Notes under the pieces: model-generated
Databases searched by the model: none
What the model saw: only the letters and a program-made list of their open reading frames with translations
Told to the model about the DNA's origin: nothing
Assembly: GCA_963930775.1 (NCBI GenBank)
Contig: OZ005696.1
Coordinates: 9,168,980-9,232,979, forward strand
Length of the DNA: 64,000 nucleotides
Direction: 5' to 3'
From: Cliona cf. orientalis
Taxonomy: Eukaryota > Porifera > Demospongiae > Clionaida > Clionaidae
Part shown: one piece after another, positions 56,101 through 64,000 of the stretch
How positions within the stretch are numbered: the stretch's first letter is position 1
Layout: every line of letters begins with the position of its first letter
Translations under genes and position numbers: made by a program

Positions 56101-59100
56101 AACAGGGAGCTCCAGGTAGCTACTGTCTCATTTTTTCAATCTCTTGCAGCTGCTCGATCGCACGTCCATTTGACCGAATGCATGCGCATGCGTGAAAGTG
56201 TGTTCTAATTCATCGGACACTTCGTATGCCGACTGTTTTCATGTGCTCTAATTATAGCGGACATTGGCCAAAATAATTATTTTTCTGGTGTCCGTTAAAT
56301 TAGAGGTAATACGGTAATATTCTGTTTCTCTAGCTGGCCTTATCTGGTACTAAATGTTTAATATTTTTTGCGGATTGACCAAAAAATGCAAAATTTTGTA
56401 CCCACCAACATTAGCTACATGCACTATGTAGAACACTAGAATACAATATAAGTCGACCCTGTACCATTTTCACGTACAAATAGTCATACTTAGCACTCAT
56501 AAAATACCAAATTCGCAGAAAAATGTACCTATAATTATAATTATCACCCTATGTATAAGGTATCAAATTTAAAGTACTAGGATGTCGGTCCATAGTTGAA
56601 GTGGCCCTGTCAATATCATTACTTCCTAGCTGCATGTGTTTGGCTAGTGAGGACCTGCGTTGTGAGCCTTTCTGTTATCTAATTGCATGCAGGGAATGTC
56701 GTAGTTCTTACTTTGATCAATAAGACTTTAATGTCATTCAACTGACAGAGAGAGAGAATGCACAATGCACACACAAACAACACTTTATATACGCAAACGT
56801 ATGCATGACACTGAATGACACATGATACTAAAAATAGCACAAATAACAATAATAATATTAAGGAAAGTCATTTCCTCCACAGGGAAGACACCTGGGAAAC
56901 CCTCCCATCCACCACAAATACCATTACTACTATACAGGGCATACTATGATAATATGGCAAATTATATATCTGTAATATTATTATGTTGCCAGTGTGTGGT
57001 ACTTTGAGTATTAGGGTGTTTCTTTTCCTAGTTGACATTATCAGATGGTTACCCCTGGCCTATTTTAATCACAGATGATGAAACTCTTCCACCACCATCA
57101 AAAAAGGCTAAAGCTGAGACCAGTAAGTTACATGTTGCTGATTATTACCATCTTATGCTGCTAGGCTACTTCAATTAATATTCTGTTTCTCCAACTGGAC
57201 TAAAATTTAATGTTTGAAATTTTTATGGATTGGCCCAAAAATGCAAAATTTTGTAGCTACATGCACTACAGAACATTAGAATAATATAAGTCGACCCTAG
57301 CCTAGCTATATCATTTCCATTGTACAAATAATCACACTTAGCTAGCACTCACAAAATATCAAAATTGCAGAAAAATGTACCTATAATATTATAATTATCA
57401 CCTATAATTTAATAGGGTCGGTCCATAGTTGAAGTGGCCCTATCACTACTTCCTAGCTGCATGTGTTTAGCTGGTGACGGCCTGTGGGCCTTCCTGTTAT
57501 GCAGGGAAGACACCATATAGGAACCCTCCCACCCACCACAAATACCATTACTGCAGCGCAGGGCGTACTACGATGTGGTAAATTATCTATAGTGTTGCCA
57601 GTGTGTGGATCTTGCACCTTATGTGGTGCTTGGGTGATTCTGCATGGGGTAGCTACAAAAAAAACTTAAATAATATTGTGCATGCATTTGAACCATTAAA
57701 TTTTGTACTGTATTTCTATGATCATAATATTATGCATATTATAGGTTTATCTGCCACAAGTCCATCTACAGTTGCAGGTAAATAATCACTATGGGTACAA
57801 CATACTGACATAAGTTGTGTTAATAAACCCCACCCCCATCCCCATAGATTCATGTGAAATAATTGATGGCACAAATACAGCTCCAAATGAAGGTTCTGAC
57901 TTAGAGGTACATAATCACAGTGATAAATGTAGTTGCAACCCACTGTTTTGCTATGGTTATGAAGTGTATAGCTTTGTGCAATGCCATACAGAATGATCCG
58001 TTCCATTGCCGGTGCTCCTTTATCGGTCAGCAAGACATTTCACCTCCACCATCAGATGTGGATTCAAGTGGAGACCATTATGCCGCATTTAAACGTGGTG
58101 TCAATCTGTGGAATGAGCCTACGGTCACTGTTGCCTTCACACCCACGTCTTTTAATTATATTGAGACGCGCAATGCCACATGGAAGCTAGACTCAATAGA
58201 GAAGATCCTCGAATTGGCAAATACGTGGCATAAGCTACAAAAAGACCCCAAACATATTCCAAAGTTTATCCCTTTTCCTGGCCAAAATATTCAACGTGCT
58301 GACATTATAGTGGAATTGAATGGTAATAATAATGCATGGCTATAATTATACATCTCCATCAATAATTATACTGTTGTCCTATATTTACACCGGTATTGAA
58401 TAGAAAAAGGCGTAAGCAAGTCAAAATGTGGAAATGATAGAGAAGCTGGTAGCACCGAACCCTCCATGTGGCTTGATCTCAGTGGCCCAAACGACAACTA
58501 CAATAAGCATCTTGTGGTACATGAGTTTGGCCATGCCCTTGGACTGGGGCATGAGCACCAGAGGTCTGACTTTCGGGCCTGTGTCATTCCCTTCCTTGAC
58601 GAAACGAAGATGCATAAGAGTCTTGGAAAAAGATACAAGGATTGGGAAAGAAATGATGAATTGGACATAGACAGCGCTACGGAGTACGACTCTGAAAGTG
58701 TGATGCACTACTGGTGAGTGTGCTACGTATAATAATTATTACTAGCTAGTCGTACGTGTTACATGTCATTGTATATATCAATGTATGAAACTTCAAAAAG
58801 TAGCTAGGAGCCAAAAGTGTGACTGTAGACAGCTGTTTCACCTCAGTATCACTTGGCTCATCATGAATTGTAGGTTTGAGAAAAAATGGCTGAAACATGG
58901 CTATGATGACAGGAAGCAAATTTTGAAACATTTCGAAAAACAGATCCTATCTGAGAAAATGAAGAATGCTCTCTTGGCGGTTCATACCTGCAAGTACGAA
59001 ACACTGCCAACCAAACCTTCTGCAAAGGATCTCGCCTTTGTCAATGGTCCAGTAATGTATGGTTAGTTAAATAAGATTGATTTGAAGGCTAATCACCTAG

Positions 59101-59141
59101 CTACTACCTTTATTACAGGAAAAATCAAGCCTGAGAATTAA
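50189..59141 (+). CDS. CARD-like domain fused to astacin-like zinc metalloprotease
   Basis: Ten exons (50189-50513, 51487-51531, 53645-53695, 57075-57122, 57745-57777, 57848-57906, 57992-58322, 58404-58713, 58874-59061, 59119-59141) join in frame to 470 aa. Exon 1 encodes a six-helix death-fold domain that looks like a CARD (GLITKNNAANLQ, KLVGYLLNGVS). Exons 3 and 4 repeat DDETLP followed by a basic KRAK or KKAK cluster, resembling nuclear localisation signals. The C-terminal half has HEFGHALGLGHEHQR, the HExxHxxGxxHExxR zinc site of astacins, and SVMHY, the Met-turn. No signal peptide is visible, so an intracellular protease recruited by CARD contacts is inferred. Astacins are normally secreted, so this arrangement is unusual. 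The exon 1 to exon 2 link and the very short exons rest on splice sites and frame only. Confidence 0.7.
50829..50991. repeat. Long hairpin in intron 1 of the CARD-protease gene
   Basis: Arms of about 57-60 bp (50829-50885 and 50932-50991) are inverted with only a few mismatches, sharing GTTGTATGTTGAATTTGG. The loop is about 46 bp. In RNA it would form a stable stem. Confidence 0.8.
51970..52350. repeat. Imperfect inverted repeat in intron 2 of the CARD-protease gene
   Basis: Arms at about 51970-52072 and 52268-52350 share TGCACCAGGAGAG, ACATTAATTTTAGGCCT and CCTTCAAGAGT in inverted order. No coding content was seen; a decayed foldback transposon is likely. Confidence 0.6.
53779..55896. mobile_element. 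2118-bp CACTG-ended transposon inside the pogo-like MITE
   Basis: The element starts CACTGCAAAAATTTTGGGGTGA-like and ends TTTTTGCAGTG, with a TA duplication; the intact MITE reads CTCTAATTATCC at the target. Its left part is rich in CACTCC and GGAGTG subterminal repeats. No transposase was recognised, so it is probably non-autonomous. It carries another insert at 55110-55418. Confidence 0.82.
55110..55418. mobile_element. 309-bp foldback element, third nesting level
   Basis: The termini TAGCCTCGTACCCAGGCC and GGCCTGGGTACGAGGCTA are inverted repeats. Flanks GGAAAGTTG and GGGAAGTTG match at eight of nine positions. The 28-bp insert at 22062 has the same ends. Confidence 0.8.
56696..56885. mobile_element. 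190-bp insertion with CAGGGA duplication
   Basis: The sequence GCATGCAGGGAAGACACC seen at 53459 is interrupted here after CAGGGA, which is repeated at 56880-56885. The insert contains a GA run and CA-rich sequence. Its family is unknown. Confidence 0.6.
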
Positions 59142-59354
59142 CTGGCCTGATGTTAATGCTAGTCCACATAGCTAAGTACGAATTAGTTAGCCATACACCT
59201 ATTATAGCTGTAGTGTTGCTGATTATGTGGTGTACAGATAGGATTAAACCCTTATTGTATATAGTTAGATATACCATAATAATATTATTATAAAATTTGA
59301 TTTTTGTATATTTCACCTAAAAATTGTTTGGCAAATGAGTCTGCCAGTTTAAAC

Positions 59355-59534
59355 ATGGCTTGTTCAGAGGAGTCACTAAAACACAGTGAACTAGCCTTGC
59401 TGGAGGCCGAGCTATCATGTAGGGATGACCCTGTAATTAGTGAGTGGATGTGCACACGGCCTGTGGACGTGGCAGATTTGGGGGAAGGAAGTCCTTTTCG
59501 GTGGAAATTTCTCAGTAACCCAGATGAAAATTGA
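59355..59534 (+). other. Small unassigned ORF
   Basis: A 59-codon frame starts MACSEESLKHSELALLEAEL and ends SNPDEN, with a balanced composition. No family was recognised and no splice partners were found, so it may be chance or an exon of something lost. Confidence 0.2.
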
Positions 59535-59559
59535 TCCTGCATGACAATGCATTATGATT

Positions 59560-60030
59560 AAATTACATAGGGTTTCCACACAAAAAAATGAAGTTTTTCA
59601 AAACATCTCAAAACTCTGGTAGGACGAAGATGTTCTTGGATTAACACTAATTCTCACTCCAGGTCACGCCCCCATGTTCATTTGCTGAGATATCGAGACT
59701 TTAATTATTCTCCAAATTTTGGCAAAATTGGCCAAAACGTGGGGTACCATCGTTATACAGTGTGGTAAATGCTTCCTCATGCAGTCACTGGATGAGGACG
59801 ATCAATTTAGTAAGGCAGCCACAATAAATCACAGGTTGGAGCATATTAACCATCTGGCACGACAATTTCGCCAAAAAACGCCAAATTTTTGTATCTCCAC
59901 GTAAGAGTAATTTTGCACGGTAGCTATATCATTCGAGATTTAGGGACCGTCCCAGCAGGCTAGCTAAATGCCGCAAAATGAGCGGTTTTTGGAAAGTTTG
60001 ATTTTTTCGTTGGATACCCTATATTACATC
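59560..60030. repeat. Interspersed repeat; one end recurs inverted at 63895-64000
   Basis: The last 100 bp (CGAGATTTAGGGACCGTCCC through GTTGGATACCCTA) reappear as the reverse complement at 63895-64000. The left limit is uncertain. A short open frame inside (59719-59904) has no recognised relatives. Confidence 0.6.
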
Positions 60031-60166
60031 ACTATGATATCATTAAACATTTAATATTTCGGGGCGAGCCTGAGCGAGCTCGAGCCCCGAATACACAGGA
60101 CTGAGCGGTTTTATATGTATAATATTATAGCATAATATTCTTGTATGTGGGGTGGTCATTTCAGTT

Positions 60167-60269
60167 AGGTAATGGTCGTCCCGCACTGATGATTTTCATC
60201 ACCACTTGAAAATGCTAATGTAGTACTGCACCGTTACCCTGCCGTAATAAAAAAGGTAAAGGTCGTTAG
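60167..60269. promoter_or_regulatory. Two copies of the GGTAA(A/T)GGTCGT motif upstream of protease copy 2
   Basis: TAGGTAATGGTCGTCC at 60167-60182 and AGGTAAAGGTCGTTAG at 60254-60269 lie about 90-190 bp before the start codon at 60360. They match the start-proximal motif of the death-domain array. Confidence 0.4.
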
Positions 60270-60873
60270 TATCGCAACACCGTTAGCGCTAGCGCTGGTA
60301 TAAATCTATACTACGTATATAGTCCGTATGGACAGTTAGCGTTGAAGGAAATTTTCAATATGGAGGAGCCACATCCTTGTGAGTCTGGCATGCGTTTTGA
60401 TCTCGACCAAGTAATAGTAATGTTTCCATCCCCTAGATCTATAGTCTTTTGGCAACTCGAGCATTGTATAAGACTAATAAGTACATGCGTTTTAATACAG
60501 TAGTCTAGAAATATTAAATGTCATACTATCCAATCATCAGTTGTATTGTACATAGTGTTTAATATTGATCCTACGGTTGTAGTACAATATTGTGAATCAC
60601 AGCCATGCATGACTTTTTAAATATAATAACTCTAGCCCAACATGCAGAGGAGCGTATAGCCAGTGACTGTGTTTTAGCACCTGGAGATGTTGATCTGTGG
60701 GATGTACCTACAACACTTCTGGTCCAATTCATGGAGGAGATCAAACAGAATCAGCTAGAGATGTGAGATATTTAATACGAGCACCTAGTTACGTCACAAG
60801 CCAGTGTGCATTATTAGAAATTTAACACTGTAGGCCTAAAGATGCCATTGTAGACCATGCCAAGGGCCTATAG

Positions 60874-60968
60874 CTACTGTGCTTTGCAGATCAGTTGTCT
60901 AGGAAAAAATTAGGAATTGGCACCTGTCTCTCCTTTCCACTAGACAACTGACTTGCAAAGCACAGTAG
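60874..60968. repeat. Hairpin with 29-bp arms
   Basis: CTACTGTGCTTTGCA...CAGTTGTCTAG at 60874-60902 is inverted at 60940-60968 with two mismatches, in an intron of protease copy 2. Confidence 0.75.
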
Positions 60969-61345
60969 ACCCCAAAGAGAAAGAGGGCACAGCATGTAAT
61001 GTCCTATGGTACCTAGAAAAAGTCAGTGGTTTGTAACTAATTATAGTAACAGCTGCTATCTGGATTTCACTAAGATTTCTACTATTTTTTGTGAATTTTG
61101 CCAGGTGCCTACTTACATGCCCTCTTCTCCTTTAGAAGTCTATAAGCCCTTGATACAAAATTTAACACTGTAGGCCTGAAAATGCCATCCAGAAGAGGCC
61201 ATGTGCAGAAAAGTGGGGCCTAACAGCTGAACAGATTCTGCAGTGGGCCAATAGGTGGTCCACAACTCCCAAATCAAGTGCACGAAACAAAAACTTCATT
61301 CCAAAGTTCAAATTGGCTGAAGGAAGGGGAACACCACACATAGTG

Positions 61346-61628
61346 CAAGGGCGTAGACACAATTTTCAAAGTGGGGGGGGGGGGGGGCTTGTGATAGCTG
61401 TGCGCGAAGCGTGCGAAAATTTTTGATCCTATTGTGTCCAGAACCTTTAAAATCAGCTATTTCCAGCAATTACTTCCCAAATTTGTTGGCTATCCAACTA
61501 TGATTACAGTGAATACAACTAGAATTTCATCTAACTCTAACAATCCCATATATTATAGTACATAAATTAATGCTCAAAAAGTGGGGGGGGCTAAAGCCCC
61601 CCCAAGCCCCCACCTGTCTACACCCTTG
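61346..61628. mobile_element. 283-bp MITE in protease copy 2, TAGTG duplication
   Basis: The ends CAAGGGCGTAGACA and TGTCTACACCCTTG are inverted repeats with one mismatch, flanked by TAGTG on both sides. The interior ends are G-rich and C-rich. A 5-bp duplication fits hAT5-like or Transib-like transposases, but the family is not settled. Confidence 0.85.
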
Positions 61629-62431
61629 TAGTGGTTGTGCTCAATGGTAAAGTATTTTATAAAAACGAGGACAATCTTCAACATTTTATTGGTATTTTGT
61701 TTAGAAAGAGGGACGAATTTTACTAGGTATGGAGAACATCAGGGTAGCGTTGAACATCCGAACATGTGGCTTGATCTTAGTACCGGTGATGACCGTCACA
61801 AAGAACACCTTGTCGTTCATGAATTCGGCCACGCCCTGGGGCTGGGCCACGAGCATCAGCGGCCTGACTTTTGGAAGCTCATTGAACCCTTTGTCGACAA
61901 GAACAAGATGGAGAGGGCTACGGGTGCATTGTGTTATTGCTGGAAGATGGATAAAGGTCTGAAGGTCAAGAAGGGAAAAGCCACTAGATACGACAGTGAG
62001 AGCGTCATGCACTATTGGTAAGAGATTACTGCATAAAGAGCTTGGGATTGGACAAGGCTAGCTCTTATCAAGCCTATACAGTGTCATACTGAAGCATGAT
62101 TCCTGGTATGCCACAATTATTCAACAGGTTTGCGAAAGAGTGGCTGACCAATGGCTACCATGACAAACAGAAAATTGAAGATGACTATAAGTGTGAAAAG
62201 CTAACGAAAAAGAAAAGGGATGCACTTATGGCTGTCCATGACTGTGACAAGAGAGAAACTACTGAGCCTTCTGCTAAGGATATTGAGTTTCTCAACAAGA
62301 TATACCATAGTACGTCAGTGTTATAAAACTAGCTGTATACTGTTGTTATAATGTACAATAATCATTGCATTGCCCTTCTTCTGGTTTCAGGAAAGAAGAC
62401 ACAGACTACGTGTATGTGCATATGCAGCTGA

Positions 62432-63062
62432 AAAACTTTTACTTAAATCTCTACCTTTTTTTAATACTAATCCAATTTCAGATCTCATTAACTGATTTCC
62501 TTGAAATGTGGCTATTACCTAATAAAGAGACTCAGACATCACACAAGTGGCACGTGGGCCATGGCCCTGTGGTAGCCTAATTGGATCTAAGGTGTGGATA
62601 CACAATAGCCTGATTCCCCAGGAGGGAATTCGAACGTGTTTCAGTATAGTACATGTGCTTGGGTGCTCTCTATGCCGATATCACATGTTGGCCATGATCC
62701 TGTGGCAATCTAAGGCATTGACTCCCCAGGAGGGAATTCAAACGTTTCTGATTACCACATCCCTAGTAGCTTCATTGCGTGTGGTAAAGGGTCACTACGT
62801 GATGTAAGTAGCATACTTGAGTTATGCAACTTTACGTAATCATCAAATGCTTTGAAGTGCAACAACTTGAAAATGCAAAACGGATGATAAACTTAATTCC
62901 CCAGGATCTAGAAGGGAAGTCAAACATGTTTCAGTATAATATCATGTACTTTGGTGCTCTCCATGTGGGAAATTTTAGGGAGGAGAACCCCCTGCAAGGC
63001 ATGTACATGTATGAATGTACCACTGTTATTAATTTTGCTAAAGTAACCAAAATTTATTAATA
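62432..63062. other. Gene-free interval with short duplicated text
   Basis: The 3' flank of protease copy 2. A segment with CCCCAGGAGGGAATTC and GATCCTGTGG(C)AATCT-type text occurs about three times between 62560 and 62920, suggesting local duplication. No gene recognised. Confidence 0.35.
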
Positions 63063-63895
63063 CTGTATCCTGCTCTCAGGCCTTCCAGCTGGTTCTCCGG
63101 TATGCTCCAGTGCTGACAGTGGAGTACTGCCTATACCTTCCCCCTCAGCTGGACCACTGGAGAGACCTGCTGGCCTCACTGTTGGACATCTGCACCAGCC
63201 ACAACCAGCAGGGCAGCTCAGCCAACCCTCAGCTGGTGGAAACACACCGCTCTCTCTATAAAGGCAGGCCCGTACACAGGGGGGGTTCGAGGGGGTTCGG
63301 ACGAACCCCCCTTTTTTGGCCACCTAGCATACTAGCACTAGAAACAATCCAGGTGTAACTTACATGCTTCTTTACAAAACGAAGTGTTATTAATTTTTCC
63401 AAATAACGCACACCGGATGTGCAATAGTCAGTGTACATATACATAGTGCTAGTCTAGTAGCTAGCAGCATGAGCCCATAATTGTAAACCACTGTCAGAAT
63501 GCCTCAGAATCACCCTCAAAGAGTCTAAATTTCCAAAATTTTCTGGGGGAGCATGCCCCCAGACCCCCCCTAGGTGGCTGTGGGCTAATGCCCACAGCAC
63601 ACCTGTCTGAGCCACGCCCCCATGTAACCCCCCTTTGAGAAAGTCTGCGTACGGGCCTGAAAGGTGAAGTACAATGATATTATTCTTGAAAAATTGAATG
63701 GCCACGACTTCATTCCGCAATGGTGGCTGCTATTGACTTAGATATCTCTTCTCCCTCTCTCCTTCTTTTCCTCCCCCATCCCTGTGCACTCACACTGCAG
63801 CTGCTCTCAACCATGTTCTGACAGTGACTACTCCGGAAGAGTTCATATCACTCCTTCCTCCCTCTGGGTCAATAAACTTTTATCTCCCTTTCATT
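63063..63895 (+). pseudogene. HPS3: Duplicated fragment of the HPS3 3' end
   Basis: The sequence matches 49145-49588 of HPS3: the intron end, the whole penultimate exon (here 63082-63264), the last intron and about 100 bp of the final exon. One codon is lost in the penultimate exon (frame kept). A 395-bp transposon interrupts the junction of exon and intron, and the copy stops mid-exon at the start of another repeat. It cannot encode HPS3. Confidence 0.88.
63265..63659. mobile_element. 395-bp MITE in the HPS3 fragment, AAAGG duplication
   Basis: Perfect ends CAGGCCCGTAC and GTACGGGCCTG are flanked by AAAGG on both sides. The parental HPS3 site at 49347 reads TATAAAGGTGAAG without the element, which proves the boundaries. 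It has G/C-run subterminal sequence and a 5-bp duplication, like the element at 61346-61628. Confidence 0.92.
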
Positions 63896-64000
63896 AGGGT
63901 ATCCAACGAAAAAATCAAACTTTCCAAAAACCGCTCATTTTGGGGGCATTTTGCTAGCCTACTGGGACGGTCCCTTAATCTCGAATGATACTGTGCAAAA
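63895..64000. repeat. Interspersed repeat, inverted relative to 59930-60030
   Basis: From TAGGGTATCCAACG to the window end the sequence is the reverse complement of 59930-60030 with few mismatches. It marks one end of the HPS3 fragment duplication. Confidence 0.75.

Larger units (their letters stand above)
53747..56314. mobile_element. Pogo-like MITE split by a second transposon
   Basis: The outer ends CCGTATTGCCTCTAATTT and the inverse are flanked by TA, as in the intact relative at 7522-7943. Removing the inner element (53779-55896) and one TA leaves about 450 bp that aligns with that relative in inverted orientation. Confidence 0.85.
53459..57600 (+). repeat. Three direct copies of an intron segment, two of them with an exon
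   Basis: A segment starting GCAGGGAAGACACC and continuing CCTCCCA(T/C)CCACCACAAA occurs near 53459, 56880 and 57505. The first two are followed by a DDETLP exon and by similar downstream intron sequence. The third has no such exon after it. This is local duplication that multiplied an exon. Confidence 0.75.
60360..62431 (+). pseudogene. Astacin-like metalloprotease copy 2, coding exon interrupted by a transposon
   Basis: Exons 60360-60410, 60650-60762, 61174-61645 (with a 283-bp insert), 61705-62017, 62128-62309 and 62391-62431 resemble the protease half of the CARD gene, including HEFGHALGLGHEHQR and SVMHY. There is no CARD and no DDETLP exon; the N-terminus is short (MEEPHPCESG). The element at 61346-61628 breaks exon 3 upstream of the zinc-site exon and brings stops, so this allele should not give a full protein unless the element is spliced out. 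The boundary between the first two exons is uncertain. Apart from the insert the frame is open throughout, so inactivation looks recent. Confidence 0.65.

Noticed and set aside
62620-62640. TTCGAAC-containing text resembling a tRNA T-loop
   Set aside because: No acceptor stem, anticodon arm or D-loop could be fitted around it.

Overview
The window is eukaryotic and animal. It is AT-rich, has short GT-AG introns, and carries metazoan genes: eIF4G, HPS3, SLC45-type and SLC66A1-type transporters, and death-fold proteins. The compact layout and the expansion of death-domain and CARD proteins suggest a sponge (demosponge, Amphimedon-like). That assignment is an inference; no species marker was checked. 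All gene models below were built by hand from splice sites. Every complete model sums to a whole number of codons.

Region 1 (1-22.4 kb, minus strand) is a head-to-tail array of four copies of one gene, the first cut by the window edge. It encodes a death-domain/ROCO-like GTPase with four N-terminal death domains, a ROC-COR GTPase module, and a C-terminal death domain (about 1185 aa). The three complete copies are intact. Each repeat unit of about 6-7.5 kb also carries a relic of the last coding exon of SLC66A1 fused to a plus-strand relic of the 3' exon of POLR2D (RPB4). The relics therefore mark the duplication boundary. Several short transposons separate the copies, and the undamaged paralogous sites show their exact ends.

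Region 2 (22.1-26.9 kb, minus strand) holds two tandem SLC66A1/PQLC2-like lysosomal amino-acid exporters. Region 3 (27-49.7 kb, plus strand) is a housekeeping block: eIF4G (20 coding exons, 1844 aa), an SLC45-type sugar transporter (641 aa) and HPS3 (17 exons, 1211 aa), the last with a 72-bp minisatellite in an intron.

Region 4 (50.1-64 kb, plus strand) has a 10-exon gene joining a CARD-like domain, two near-identical NLS-like exons and an astacin-like zinc metalloprotease domain. A second, CARD-less protease copy follows, with a 283-bp transposon in a coding exon. Last comes a duplicated fragment of the HPS3 3' end with a different transposon. The large introns of the CARD-protease gene contain a three-level nest of DNA transposons.

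In function, the window has two unrelated death-fold gene families (DD-ROCO and CARD-protease) flanking genes tied to lysosomes or lysosome-related organelles (SLC66A1, SLC45, HPS3). A shared role in intracellular defence or cell death is only a hypothesis. A 16-bp element (TTGACGACCTTTACCA) lies about 50-75 bp upstream of the start codon of every array copy and recurs elsewhere in the window.
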